DNA of 64,000 nucleotides from VRUE01 sp963762205 (GCA_963762205.1 CAVXJZ010000006.1:340898-404897); one strand, 5' to 3'. Numbered from the stretch's first letter, positions 42,508 through 51,088 are shown. Notes: generated by a model not told the origin, from the letters alone. A program made the numbers and translations.

Positions 42508-43818
42508 TCAGGTCGCCGCGTAGATCGCCCAGCGCCCGGGAATCCCCTTCAGCTCGTGCTCGCCACGGTCGGAGAAGCTCAGTTCGCTGCCGATGACGAG
42601 GTCGCGGACGGTGCCCGAGACGAGGATCTCACCGGCCCCGGCAAGGCTCATGATGCGTGCCGCAAGGTGAACGGCCAGCCCGGCGACGTCGTCGGGGGTG
42701 CGCTCGACTTCGCCGGTGTGCAGGCCGGTGCGGACGTCGAGGCCGAGCTCGCGGGCGTCGAGGATGACCTGCTCCGCGCAGCGCACGCCCTGGCCGGGGC
42801 CGGTGAAGATCGCGAGCACGCCGTCGCCCGTCGTCTTGATCGTCTCCCCGCCGTGGGCCGCGACCGCCGCGTCGGTGCGATCGAGGTGGCGGTCGAGCAC
42901 GTCCGACCAGGCTCGGTCCCCCGACTGCGCGGCGCGCCGGGTCGACTCGACCAGGTCGGTGAACAGGACCGTCGCCAGGATGCGGTCGGTCGGTGGAGCC
43001 GGTGCGGTCCCCGTGACGAACTCCTCGACGATGTCGGCGAGGAGCTCGACGTCGAGGGCGAAAGGCACGGACGTGTCGCCGGGAATCTCGCGAAAGACGG
43101 CGTCGGGGATGAGATCGGTGAACTCGCGCACGGCGTCGGCGGAGACGAGCTCCTGGGCGCGCGGGTGGAGGGCGAGGGTCGGGGTGTGGACGAGAGGAAG
43201 CACGTCGCTGATGTCGCTGGTCAGCGACATGCGCAGGAGGCGGGCGCCCTGTCTCGGACTGACGGAGGACTGGAAGTAGCGCATGAGCCGGTCCCTGCGC
43301 ACCGGCTCGGCAGCCCATTCCGGGGCGTAGAGCGCGATTATCGAGCCGGGCCAGTCGGTCAGGTCCGCAAGGCCCCGCGCGGCCGACTCGGCGAGCTCCG
43401 GAGAGCTGGCGGCGCCGCCGCGCGCCGTCGGGGAAAGCGCAACCAGGCCGCCGACGCGCTCCGGGCGGGTGGCGGCAAGCAGCGCCAGGGACCGCGCCCC
43501 GTCGAGGGCCCCCATGAGCACCGGCCGCCGGGCGCCGACGGCGTCGATCACCGCCAGGGCGTCGTCCGCGTGCGCTTCGAGGGTCAGGTCGTCCTTGATC
43601 GGGTCCGACATCCCCGAGTCGCGGCGGTCGTAGCGGATCACCCGCGCGAACCTGCCCAGCCGATCGAACAGCCGGGCCGCCTCCGGAATGCTCCAGACCG
43701 TCTCGATGTTCGAAGCCGTGCCGCCGTTCAGCAGCAGGTCGTGGTCGCCGGAGCCGTGCACCTGGTACGCGATCGCGAGCTCGCCGCTCCGCGCATAGCG
43801 GGTCTGCGGTCGATCCAT
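42508..43818 (-). CDS. Alpha/beta-hydrolase fused to class III nucleotide cyclase
   Basis: 436 aa. Residues about 1-260 form an alpha/beta-hydrolase fold, but the nucleophile elbow reads MGALDGARS, with Asp106 where GxSxG hydrolases have Ser. Residues about 270-436 form a class III cyclase: VLFTDLVEST and TTGDGVLAIF supply the metal Asp pair, and LAVHLAARI has His at the usual Asn position, as in several mycobacterial cyclases. The hydrolase half may sense a small molecule rather than hydrolyse it (inference). ATG 43818 follows TAGGGT (43825-43830, complement) by 6 nt. It is the second cyclase in the window. Confidence 0.88.
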   Translation of the reverse strand: MDRPQTRYARSGELAIAYQVHGSGDHDLLLNGGTASNIETVWSIPEAARLFDRLGRFARVIRYDRRDSGMSDPIKDDLTLEAHADDALAVIDAVGARRPVLMGALDGARSLALLAATRPERVGGLVALSPTARGGAASSPELAESAARGLADLTDWPGSIIALYAPEWAAEPVRRDRLMRYFQSSVSPRQGARLLRMSLTSDISDVLPLVHTPTLALHPRAQELVSADAVREFTDLIPDAVFREIPGDTSVPFALDVELLADIVEEFVTGTAPAPPTDRILATVLFTDLVESTRRAAQSGDRAWSDVLDRHLDRTDAAVAAHGGETIKTTGDGVLAIFTGPGQGVRCAEQVILDARELGLDVRTGLHTGEVERTPDDVAGLAVHLAARIMSLAGAGEILVSGTVRDLVIGSELSFSDRGEHELKGIPGRWAIYAAT

Positions 43819-43901
43819 ACGGCGACCCTACCTGCGCGAAGGAGTAGCTTTCCGGGGAGCACGTCCGCCGTCGATCCCCTCGCCAGCCCAGGAGGCCCTC
43901 C

Positions 43902-44300
43902 TTGAAGATCCGTAACCGACTCTCCCTCGTGGCCCTCGCCGCCCTGGCCACCGCCGCGCTCGCGCTTCCGAGCGCCGCCGCGGCCGACTCCCACAGAACG
44001 TCGAGCTGCTCGTTCAAGAACGTCCAGGGGACCAGGACCGCCAGGGTCAAGGCGACGATCAAGGCACGCGATCTCGAGCAGGGCACCCGCTTCGTCGCCA
44101 AGTGCAAGACCGCGCGCAGGCTCGTGCGGACGGCGGTCGCCAAGAGCCCGACCAGGAAGCGCTTCGTCAACTCCGGCTTCAACTGCAGGCCGAAGTGGCT
44201 CGGCAGTGGCGGCCTCGACATCCGCTGGACGTGCGTCTACAGGGGTGCCGACAACCCGACCTACTCCCGGATCGCCTTCACCCTGCATCTCCACACCTGA
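43902..44300 (+). CDS. Small secreted basic protein, unknown function
   Basis: 132 aa. A clear signal peptide (LVALAALATAALALPSAAAA) and a basic mature part with four Cys residues (SSCSF, AKCKT, FNCRP, WTCVY), which could form two disulfides. No family recognised. TTG 43902 has an AGGAGG site about 7 nt upstream. Confidence 0.72.
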   Translation: MKIRNRLSLVALAALATAALALPSAAAADSHRTSSCSFKNVQGTRTARVKATIKARDLEQGTRFVAKCKTARRLVRTAVAKSPTRKRFVNSGFNCRPKWLGSGGLDIRWTCVYRGADNPTYSRIAFTLHLHT

Positions 44301-44308
44301 CCCGCGCA

Positions 44309-44343
44309 GGCGGGCCGGCGGCCGCTACGGCCGGGCGCCCGCC
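44309..44343. terminator. GC-rich hairpin between convergent genes
   Basis: GGCGGGC (44309-44315) pairs with GCCCGCC (44337-44343); an inner GGCCG/CGGCC pair closes a 3-nt loop. It is placed between the secreted protein gene and the converging Ddn-type gene, so it probably ends both. Confidence 0.6.
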
Positions 44344-44371
44344 CACCCGGCCGGCGGCGAGTGGCCGCCGG

Positions 44372-44794
44372 TCAGGCAGCGGTGATGACGACCAGCGGGA
44401 TCGGCCGGTCGGTCTTCTCCTGGTAGGCCGTGTAGCGATCGCCGTTGTTCTCGTTGACGATCCTCCAGAGGCGGTCGTAGTCGGGGTCCGACGGATCGAG
44501 GACCCTGCACGTCGCCCGTTGGCGCTGGCGGCCGATCTGGATCTCGACCTCCGGGTTCGCCTTCAGGTTGTGCAGCCAGGCCGGATGCTCGTCGGCGCCG
44601 CCCTTGGAGGCGACGACGACGTAGTCCTCGCCGTCGCGGGCGTAGACGAGGCCGTTGGTCCGCGTCACGCCCGAGCGACGCCCAGTGGTCCGCAGCAGCA
44701 GGGTCGGAACGCCGATCATCCGGTGCCCGATCCGCCCGTCGGTCGCCTTGTAGAGCGACTCGTGAACCCGGAGTACGTGGCTCAGGAGGCTCAT
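44372..44794 (-). CDS. Deazaflavin (F420)-dependent nitroreductase-family protein (Ddn-like)
   Basis: 140 aa split-barrel protein. LLLRTTGRRSGVTRTNGLVYARDGEDYVVVAS and HPAWLHNLKANPEVEIQ are the hallmark of the Ddn/DUF385 family, which uses reduced F420 to reduce quinones or nitro compounds. Actinobacterial Ddn relatives are mostly quinone reductases that protect against oxidative stress. ATG 44794 follows TAGTCT (44802-44807, complement) by 7 nt. Confidence 0.87.
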   Translation of the reverse strand: MSLLSHVLRVHESLYKATDGRIGHRMIGVPTLLLRTTGRRSGVTRTNGLVYARDGEDYVVVASKGGADEHPAWLHNLKANPEVEIQIGRQRQRATCRVLDPSDPDYDRLWRIVNENNGDRYTAYQEKTDRPIPLVVITAA

Positions 44795-44846
44795 CGCAGA
44801 CAGACTACGCCGGTAGCCGTCCGGCCGCCCTCATCGGTGCCCGCCG

Positions 44847-45737
44847 CTAGCCGGGATTGGTTGCGGCGACTATCCAGACGGACCCGGGACCGACGATCGA
44901 GCCGTCGGGCCGCTGCCAGGCGGCGTAGTGCTCGGCGAGGGCGTCGGCTATCTCCGCCCGGCGGCTCTCGCCGTGCTCTCCGTTGAGGCGGATCAGCTCC
45001 GCTCCCGGGCCGATCGCGAGCAGGGCATCGATCGCCTCGTCCATGTCCCTGCCCATGAAGTAGTCGAAGTCACGCCGGTGCAACTCGACCTCGGCGAACC
45101 CGGCGGCCTCGAGAATGCCGCGGGTCGTCTCTGGATTGCCGAGCGAGAACGGGCCGGGACCGCAGGTGTCGGCGTCGTACTCCTCGGGGCGGGAGAGGAA
45201 GCGCAGGACGACCTCCTCCGTCTCGGCCCAGAACGGGCTCTCGGCTTTGCGGCGCCAGCAGATCTTGCGGAGGCCGCCGCCGGGCCTCAGGGCTCCCCGG
45301 ATCGCGCGCATCGCCGGAACGGGCGCGGCGAAGAACTGCGTGCCCATGCGCGAGAAGGCGTAGTCGTAGTCCTGGTCCCATTCGGCCGTCTGCGCATCGG
45401 CGGCTTCGAAGCGAACGTTGTCGACGCCCGCCTCGATGGCCTCGCGACCGGCATCCTCGACGAAACGCGGCGAGGAGTCGGTGCCGAGCGCGAAGCCCTC
45501 GGGGCCGACGAGCCGGGCGAGCCGCCGGGTCGTGTCGCCGAACCCACAGCCGATGTCGATGCAGCGTCCCCCCTCCGGCGGTGGGAAGAGATCGAAGACC
45601 TCCTCGGTGACCCCGTCCAGCGCACCCACGAACACCTCGCGGTTCTTCTTCCAGCGCTCGTAGAGGACCGTGTCCCAGGCCCGCACGGCCTCCTCGTTGC
45701 CCATCGCAACCGCGCCCGTGCTCTGAGACTGTGCCAT
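44847..45737 (-). CDS. SAM-dependent class I methyltransferase
   Basis: 296 aa. SAM-binding motif I is CIDIGCGFGDTTRRLA, acidic motif II ALGTDSSPRF, then RFEAADAQT and ALRPGGGLRKICWR. Substrate unknown. ATG 45737 is chosen since TAATCT (45745-45750, complement) is 7 nt upstream and the longer frame has no domain. Confidence 0.86.
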   Translation of the reverse strand: MAQSQSTGAVAMGNEEAVRAWDTVLYERWKKNREVFVGALDGVTEEVFDLFPPPEGGRCIDIGCGFGDTTRRLARLVGPEGFALGTDSSPRFVEDAGREAIEAGVDNVRFEAADAQTAEWDQDYDYAFSRMGTQFFAAPVPAMRAIRGALRPGGGLRKICWRRKAESPFWAETEEVVLRFLSRPEEYDADTCGPGPFSLGNPETTRGILEAAGFAEVELHRRDFDYFMGRDMDEAIDALLAIGPGAELIRLNGEHGESRRAEIADALAEHYAAWQRPDGSIVGPGSVWIVAATNPG

Positions 45738-45753
45738 CACCGACAGATTAGGG

Positions 45754-45891
45754 CTAACCGGGATAAGCCGCCACGACGAGCAGTATCTGGTTCGCGCTCG
45801 CTGCGTCCGGCGACTCAATCCGGTGCAGCTCGACCCTCGTCTTCGCACGCCTCGCCGACGGCGGCCTCCGCTCAGCCGGCGGCAGGGTCAT
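45754..45891 (-). CDS. Possible 45-residue protein coupled to the L,D-transpeptidase
   Basis: The ATG overlaps the TGA of the L,D-transpeptidase gene (ATGA, 45888-45891). The product is basic in the first half and ends SANQILLVVAAYPG. No family recognised; the overlap is the only positive sign. Confidence 0.25.
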   Translation of the reverse strand: MTLPPAERRPPSARRAKTRVELHRIESPDAASANQILLVVAAYPG

Positions 45892-46610
45892 GGTGTGATG
45901 TCCACCCGCACGCCTGGCGCGATGCGCGCGGCGAGCCAGGCGATGTTGTGATTGGCGAGACGCACGCAACCGTGGGAGACCGCGGTCCCGGGCGTGCCTC
46001 CGAGGTTCGCCACCCCGTGCATGGCGATCTGGCCGGGGCCCCCCTCGAATTCCTGAAAGACGTTGGAGCGGGCGCTCAGGGCGAGGGCGAATGGCGCTCC
46101 CGCGCTCCCGGTGAGCATGCGCACGCTCTCTTCGACGAAGAATCGCCCGTGCGGCGTGGGTGTCGACGGCTTGCCGACCACCGCCCCGAAGGTGCGCACT
46201 CGGCGACCATGCCGGTAGACGAGAACCTTGCGACTGCGGGTTCTGACGACGATCTGCCAACTCGTCGTCGTGGCAACGGTCCCGCGCTGCGCGATCCAGC
46301 CCTTGGCGCCGTTGGGCCGGCCGGGAAGCATGACGCGCAACCTGCGAGCCCCTGCCGGGGTAGTGGCGCGGGCGATGACGGGTAGAACCGTCCGCGAGCC
46401 GGTGATCGGCCGCAAGGCCCGGACGGCGGTGACCCGCGACGGGTGAGATCGGAGGGAGGAGACCGCCCTGTGGGTCTTGGTCAGCACCACGAGCTCCTGC
46501 ACCGGCTTCACGACTGGCTTTCGGGGAGCTCCAGCGAGCGCGGTGCCGCCGCCGCCCGCAGTCGTGGCGAGCACCATGAGGCCGGCCAGCGCCATCGTTC
46601 CGCGAGTCAT
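45888..46610 (-). CDS. L,D-transpeptidase (YkuD/ErfK family)
   Basis: 240 aa. A signal peptide (MALAGLMVLATTAGGG) is followed by a variable domain and the catalytic YkuD domain (about 115-240). The active-site signature is in HGVANLG and SHGCVRLAN with the catalytic Cys. It makes 3-3 cross-links in peptidoglycan or attaches proteins to it. The start at ATG 46610 is chosen for the signal peptide; the longer frame adds a polar stretch. It may be read together with the collagen-like gene upstream (120 nt gap). Confidence 0.88.
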   Translation of the reverse strand: MTRGTMALAGLMVLATTAGGGGTALAGAPRKPVVKPVQELVVLTKTHRAVSSLRSHPSRVTAVRALRPITGSRTVLPVIARATTPAGARRLRVMLPGRPNGAKGWIAQRGTVATTTSWQIVVRTRSRKVLVYRHGRRVRTFGAVVGKPSTPTPHGRFFVEESVRMLTGSAGAPFALALSARSNVFQEFEGGPGQIAMHGVANLGGTPGTAVSHGCVRLANHNIAWLAARIAPGVRVDITP

Positions 46611-46730
46611 CGCCGGCTCATCAGGGGGCTTCGTAGTGGACGTGCCCGGATCCGTCGCGCTGGACGGCAGCGACGAAGGCGCCGACGACCAACGGCGGAC
46701 CGACACTTCGGTGGGTTCGAGATCGCCTCC

Positions 46731-48305
46731 TCACGCGAGTTTCTCGATCAATACCGAGGCGTTTGAGTTCGCCTGCGTCCCCCCGACCACGGTCGCCAGG
46801 CCGACCGCAGCAGCTGAGGTGTGATTCCTGATCGTGAGAACGTCTCCGGCTCCGACGGTGAGGATCGCCTGCCCGCTGTTCAGCTGAGTCCCTGCGCCAG
46901 ATCCGTAGATCGAGCCGGGAGCCGGGTTCCCATTGACGAAGATCGCCATCTGATTCGCCTCGGTGCCGGACACCGAGAACGTGACGGCGTAGGTTCCGGC
47001 TTCGACGATTTCGATCTCGGCGCTGGCCGGAGTCGTGGCATGAATGATGCCTGGGGTCGTCACCCCGTTCGAGTCGAATGTGATCGCGGCCTCTACCGCC
47101 ACCGTCTGGGCACCCAGGTTGTAGACGTAGGCGAATTGGGAGAGCCCGTTCGAGCCGGCCGGTCCAGTCGCGCCGGTCGAGCCAGTTGCGCCACTTGCGC
47201 CGGTCGGCCCTTGCAGGCCGGTCGGCCCGGTCGACCCTGCGGTTCCCTGCGAGCCGGTTGCGCCCGTCGCGCCGACTCCGCCCGTGACTCCCTGCGAGCC
47301 GGTTGGTCCTGTCGGTCCTGCGGCGCCGACTTCGCCCGTGACGCCTTGCAGGCCTTCGGCGCCTTCGGCGCCAGTGGTTCCCGTCGCGCCGGTCGGCCCT
47401 TGCAGGCCGGCCGGCCCGGTCGACCCTGCGGTTCCCTGCGAGCCGGTTGCGCCCGTCGCGCCGGCTTCGCCCGTGACTCCCTGCGAGCCGGTTGGTCCTG
47501 TCGGTCCTGCGGCGCCGACTTCGCCCGTGACGCCTTGCAGGCCTTCGGCGCCTTCGGCGCCAGTGGTTCCCGTCGCGCCGGTCGGCCCTTGCAGGCCGGT
47601 CGGCCCGGTCGACCCTGCGGTTCCCTGCGAGCCGGTTGCGCCCGTCGCGCCGGCTTCGCCCGTGACTCCCTGCGAGCCGGTTGGTCCTGTCGGTCCTGCG
47701 GCGCCGACTTCGCCCGTGACGCCTTGCAGGCCTTCGGCGCCTTCGGCGCCAGTGGTTCCCGTCGCGCCGGTCGGCCCTTGCAGGCCGGTCGGCCCGGTCG
47801 ACCCTGCGGTTCCCTGCGAGCCGGTTGCGCCCGTCGCGCCGGCTTCGCCCGTGACTCCCTGCGAGCCGGTTGGTCCTGTCGGTCCTGCGGCGCCGACTTC
47901 GCCCGTGACGCCTTGCAGGCCCTCGGCGCCTTCGGCGCCAGTGGTTCCCGTCGCGCCGGTCGGCCCTGCGGTTCCCTGCGAACCGGCGGTCCCGGTTTGA
48001 CCCGGGACCCCTGGCAGGCCCTTAGAACCCGGGACGCCTCGCGGACCGCGAGGGCCGGCCGGCCCCTCTTTGCCCGGAAGTCCCCGAGGACCGCGAGGGC
48101 CCTTGTGATTGCGGCAGATCTTGGGCGCCGCCTTGTGACCGCATCGCGGAGAGCTGACGCCGGCACGCCCGGTGAACCCGGGAGTGCCGCAGGGCGGCTG
48201 AGGATGAGAGGGGGGACAAGCCGCGACGGCCAATCCAGTCGTTCCGAAAAGCGCGAACGAAATCGTTGCGAAGAGCAGAAGCCTTCTGGTGCCAGGAACA
48301 CGCAT
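46731..48305 (-). CDS. Collagen-like (Gly-X-Y) surface protein with Bacillus-type C-terminal domain
   Basis: 524 aa. Signal peptide (LLLFATISFALFGTTGLAVA), a Cys-containing head (about 30-70), a Gly-X-Y region of about 290 residues rich in GPT, GAT and GTT triplets, and a compact C-terminal domain of about 140 residues. That end (FDSNGVTTPGIIH, FSVSGTEANQMAIFVNG, YGSGAGTQLNSGQ, VLTIRNHTSAAAVGL, ending LIEKLA) closely follows the trimerising C-terminal domain of collagen-like proteins of Bacillus/Paenibacillus (BclA-like filaments). The collagen stretch is built from a 189-bp unit repeated four times. Reads as a cell-surface filament and is probably acquired by transfer. Confidence 0.85.
   Translation of the reverse strand: MRVPGTRRLLLFATISFALFGTTGLAVAACPPSHPQPPCGTPGFTGRAGVSSPRCGHKAAPKICRNHKGPRGPRGLPGKEGPAGPRGPRGVPGSKGLPGVPGQTGTAGSQGTAGPTGATGTTGAEGAEGLQGVTGEVGAAGPTGPTGSQGVTGEAGATGATGSQGTAGSTGPTGLQGPTGATGTTGAEGAEGLQGVTGEVGAAGPTGPTGSQGVTGEAGATGATGSQGTAGSTGPTGLQGPTGATGTTGAEGAEGLQGVTGEVGAAGPTGPTGSQGVTGEAGATGATGSQGTAGSTGPAGLQGPTGATGTTGAEGAEGLQGVTGEVGAAGPTGPTGSQGVTGGVGATGATGSQGTAGSTGPTGLQGPTGASGATGSTGATGPAGSNGLSQFAYVYNLGAQTVAVEAAITFDSNGVTTPGIIHATTPASAEIEIVEAGTYAVTFSVSGTEANQMAIFVNGNPAPGSIYGSGAGTQLNSGQAILTVGAGDVLTIRNHTSAAAVGLATVVGGTQANSNASVLIEKLA
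47196..47966. repeat. 189-bp tandem repeat, about four copies, inside the collagen region
   Basis: Marker TTGCAGGCC recurs at 47211, 47400, 47589 and 47778, exactly 189 bp apart. Each unit codes for 21 Gly-X-Y triplets (63 residues). Copies differ by only a few bases, so the array has expanded recently or is being homogenised. Copy number is likely to vary between strains and is prone to assembly collapse. Confidence 0.9.
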
Positions 48306-48671
48306 GTAGTGATCTGCCTTTCGAGGCTCAAGGCCGCGCTACCGATCTCGAATCCCCAGTTGAGGGCTTGGGGCGGAGGCAAGCTGTCGGCTGATCAGCT
48401 ACTGCTGAGGTCGGCAAGGGAGCGACCGTCATCTAAGCCATCGGTGAGGGTGCCCGAAATCTTTAGCTCTATGAGTTGATCCGATCGCGCGGGCCACCCC
48501 ACGTTCGGATCGGCAGGCGCGACTTTCGCTTCACTGGCAAGGCCGATGTCGGCTCGCCAGGACATTCCCCGTGCCGGGGCGACGCTCGGTTGCGCGCAGA
48601 GCGGCGACGTACGACTCGTAGACCTTGGACGGGCATCGAAGACCGGTGCCCTTGGACAACTGGCCTATCGG
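48306..48671. other. Intergenic region upstream of the collagen-like gene
   Basis: 366 nt between the end of the desaturase gene and the collagen-like gene. It should hold the latter's promoter and leader; AAAGG lies about 12 nt before its ATG. I see no convincing -10/-35 pair, riboswitch or further gene. A small CCCCG-TGC-CGGGG hairpin sits near 48565-48580 and may help end the desaturase transcript. Confidence 0.4.
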
Positions 48672-49562
48672 TCAGATGACCTTCTGGGCCTGGCGCTCCG
48701 GTGAGATTCGGACCACGTTCCAGGCGAGGCCGAGCTTCTCCATCGTGGAGATGATCAGCGCGGAGGGGTCCAGCTCCCAGCGTCTGAGGCCGTGGACGGC
48801 GGAGCGGGGAAAGGCATGGTGGTTGTGGTGCCAGGACTCCCCGAGCGAGGGCAGTGAGAGCCAGAAGACGTTGGTCGACCGATCGTCGGTCTCGAAGCGG
48901 CGGCTGCCCAGGAAGTGGCAGACGGAGTTGACGCTCCAGGTGATGTGGTGGACGAAGAAGATCCGCACCAACCCGCCCCACAGAAGTCCCGTCGCGGCGC
49001 CGGCCAGGGTGCCGCTGACCAGGTACCCGGCGAGCGCCGGGATGGCCAGGCTGAGGAAGGCGAGCGGCACGAAGCGGCGAGCGATCAGGCGCATCCCGCG
49101 GTCCTCGTATAGGTCCGGCGCGTAGCGCTTCCAGTCGGCACGCCCCTGCGTGGACAGCAGCCAGCCTGAGTGCGCATGCCACAGCCCGGCCAGCACACCG
49201 CGCACGCCGTCGCCATGGCCGACGTGGGGGCTGTGAGGGTCGCCCTCTTCGTCGGTGTGGGCATGGTGCTTGCGGTGGTCGGCGACCCAGGAGATCACCG
49301 GCCCCTGGAGGGCCATCGAGCCGAGCGCGGCCAAGACGTACTCGACCGGCTTCGAGGTCTGGAAGGCGCGATGGGTGAGAAGTCGGTGGAACCCCACGGT
49401 GACGCCGATCGCCGTCAGCAGGTACATCACCATCGCTATCCCGAGGTCTGCGGGGCTCACGAGGCTGTCCCAGAGCAGCACGGTCGCGGCGATCGTGGCA
49501 ACGAAGGGAATGACGACGGCGCCCAGGTTGGCCGCCTTCTCGATTCTGGTCATTTCGCCCAC
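48672..49562 (-). CDS. Delta-9 acyl-CoA/stearoyl desaturase
   Basis: 296 aa, four helices. His boxes: HRLLTHRAF, HRKHHAHTD and ESWHHNHHAFPR, plus VHHITWSVNSVCHFLG. It uses a di-iron centre, oxygen and an electron donor to place a double bond in saturated acyl chains and so controls membrane fluidity. GTG 49562 follows TAACTT (49569-49574, complement) by 6 nt, a leaderless start. Divergent from a PucR regulator. Confidence 0.92.
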   Translation of the reverse strand: MGEMTRIEKAANLGAVVIPFVATIAATVLLWDSLVSPADLGIAMVMYLLTAIGVTVGFHRLLTHRAFQTSKPVEYVLAALGSMALQGPVISWVADHRKHHAHTDEEGDPHSPHVGHGDGVRGVLAGLWHAHSGWLLSTQGRADWKRYAPDLYEDRGMRLIARRFVPLAFLSLAIPALAGYLVSGTLAGAATGLLWGGLVRIFFVHHITWSVNSVCHFLGSRRFETDDRSTNVFWLSLPSLGESWHHNHHAFPRSAVHGLRRWELDPSALIISTMEKLGLAWNVVRISPERQAQKVI

Positions 49563-49568
49563 GGCTAC

Positions 49569-49631
49569 AAGTTAGGTGTGTCAGGCCGCTATAAATTAGT
49601 CTTGAGGCAACTTTGTTACCCAATTTATTGT
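49569..49631. promoter_or_regulatory. Divergent desaturase/PucR promoter with AT-rich dyad
   Basis: Two -10 boxes face outward: TAACTT (49569-49574, complement) and TATTGT (49626-49631), the latter with TTGAGG (49602-49607) as its -35. ATAAATT (49591-49597) and AATTTAT (49622-49628) form a perfect inverted repeat 24 nt apart and overlap the PucR -10 box, a good position for autoregulation. Confidence 0.55.
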
Positions 49632-49638
49632 CAGCTAG

Positions 49639-50817
49639 ATGATAAATATCGACGCGGAGCCCTGGCGTGGCCTCCCGGCCGCCGTCGCCGACCTGATTGA
49701 GCCCGAGCTGACCGTGGTCAGCGAGGAGATCCTCGCCACGATTGGCCGCGAGGTGTCGGAGTACGCGCGGCCGCTGGAGGGAAGCTTCGGCCGCGGCATC
49801 CAGACCGGCGTCACCGAGGCGCTGCGTCAGTTCGTTGCCCTGATCCGCGATCCCGACGCGGGCCGCAGGCCCGGCCGCGAGGTCTATCTCGGCCTCGGCC
49901 GCGGCGAGTTGCGACAAGGTCGGACGCTCGACTCCCTCCAGGCCGCCTACCGAGTGGGCGCGCGGGTGGCCTGGCGACGGTTCGCGGCCGCCGGTCGCCG
50001 GGCCCGGCTGGCCCCCGAGGTCCTGAGCCTGCTCGCCGAGGCGATCTTCGCCTACATCGACGAGCTCTCCGCCGACTCCGTTGAGGGGTACGCCGAAGCG
50101 CAGGCCGAGGTCGAGGACCTGCGTCGCCGCCGCCGGCGCGAGCTGGCGACGTTGCTGGTGCGCGAGCCGCCGGCCGTCGAGGCCGACCTGCGCGCGGCGA
50201 GTCAGGCCGCCGGTTGGCCCATGCCGCGCACCGTCGCGGCGCTCGCCTGCGCGGAGGCCGACCTGAGCGTCCTCGCTCGCCGCCTCCCAACCGATTCGCT
50301 GGTCACGACGCTTGACGACACGGGTTGCACCCTGGTTCCCGACCCGCAGGGCCCCGGCCGTACCAAGAGCCTCGAGCATGCGGCGGCGGGTTTTCGGCTG
50401 GCGCTCGGGCCGACCGGCGAACCCTCCCAACTGGCCGTGTCCTGGTCGCTGGCCCGGGCTTTGCTGCGGGCCGCGGAGGCCGGAGCCCTACCGGCCGAGG
50501 GGCTGCTCCGAGTCGATGAGCATCTCGGCGACCTGCTCCTCTTCGAGAGTGGCGCCCTGGTCGAGAGGATCGCGGCGCGCCGGCTGGCTCCGCTCTCCCC
50601 CCTCACCGCGAAGGCACGGAGCCGGATGCGGGAGACGGCCCTCGCCTACATTCGCCACCGCGGGAACGCAGTCGCGATGGCCGCGGCGCTGCACGTGCAC
50701 CCCCAGACCGCCCGGTACCGAACGGCGCGCCTGCGCGAGCTGCTCGGTGAGCAGCTCGATGATCCCGACGCGCGGTTTGAGCTGGAGGCGGCGCTGCGAG
50801 CCGCCCCGCCCGGCTAG
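49639..50817 (+). CDS. PucR/CdaR-type transcriptional regulator
   Basis: 392 aa. A helical N-terminal domain (about 1-170, RsbT-co-antagonist-like in places), a central region, and a C-terminal PucR HTH (about 325-385: TALAYIRHRGNAVAMAAALHVHPQTARYRTARLRELLG). Such proteins sense small molecules or fatty acids and control adjacent genes. The neighbouring desaturase, read from the shared 76-nt gap, is its likely target. ATG 49639 follows TATTGT by 7 nt. Confidence 0.87.
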   Translation: MINIDAEPWRGLPAAVADLIEPELTVVSEEILATIGREVSEYARPLEGSFGRGIQTGVTEALRQFVALIRDPDAGRRPGREVYLGLGRGELRQGRTLDSLQAAYRVGARVAWRRFAAAGRRARLAPEVLSLLAEAIFAYIDELSADSVEGYAEAQAEVEDLRRRRRRELATLLVREPPAVEADLRAASQAAGWPMPRTVAALACAEADLSVLARRLPTDSLVTTLDDTGCTLVPDPQGPGRTKSLEHAAAGFRLALGPTGEPSQLAVSWSLARALLRAAEAGALPAEGLLRVDEHLGDLLLFESGALVERIAARRLAPLSPLTAKARSRMRETALAYIRHRGNAVAMAAALHVHPQTARYRTARLRELLGEQLDDPDARFELEAALRAAPPG

Positions 50818-51088
50818 TCGGGCCGCCCATTTCGCGTGGGTTGCGAGCGCGTCGGCGGACGCCGATTGATTGGGGCCCAGCTGTCGCATTCACGCGAAAG
50901 CGAAAGAGGGGCACTCCCAGCGGTTAATCGCGCGACGCATTGTTCAGCGCCAATCGCGACCACCATGCGCCACCAGTTTGCCCTGAGGCGTCGTCGTTTC
51001 AATGCTGAGGTCGAGCACGGTCAGGGTCCAGGGGAAGAGGGGTTGGGGAAGCCGGTTGCGTCTCTGCGGGCATCTATCCTGGCCCTTC

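Noticed and set aside
47196..47966. CRISPR-like regular repetition
   Set aside because: The unit is 189 bp with no spacers and codes for Gly-X-Y triplets.
46821..48479. Long open frame on the plus strand across the collagen-like gene, and a further one on the minus strand in another frame
   Set aside because: They are open only because the 189-bp unit is a multiple of three and lacks stops in several frames. Only the minus-strand frame with the signal peptide, Gly-X-Y triplets and a folded end makes sense.
48306..48480. Cyclic di-GMP-type riboswitch in the leader of the collagen-like gene
   Set aside because: The conserved core bases of that class are not present in the right order on the minus strand.
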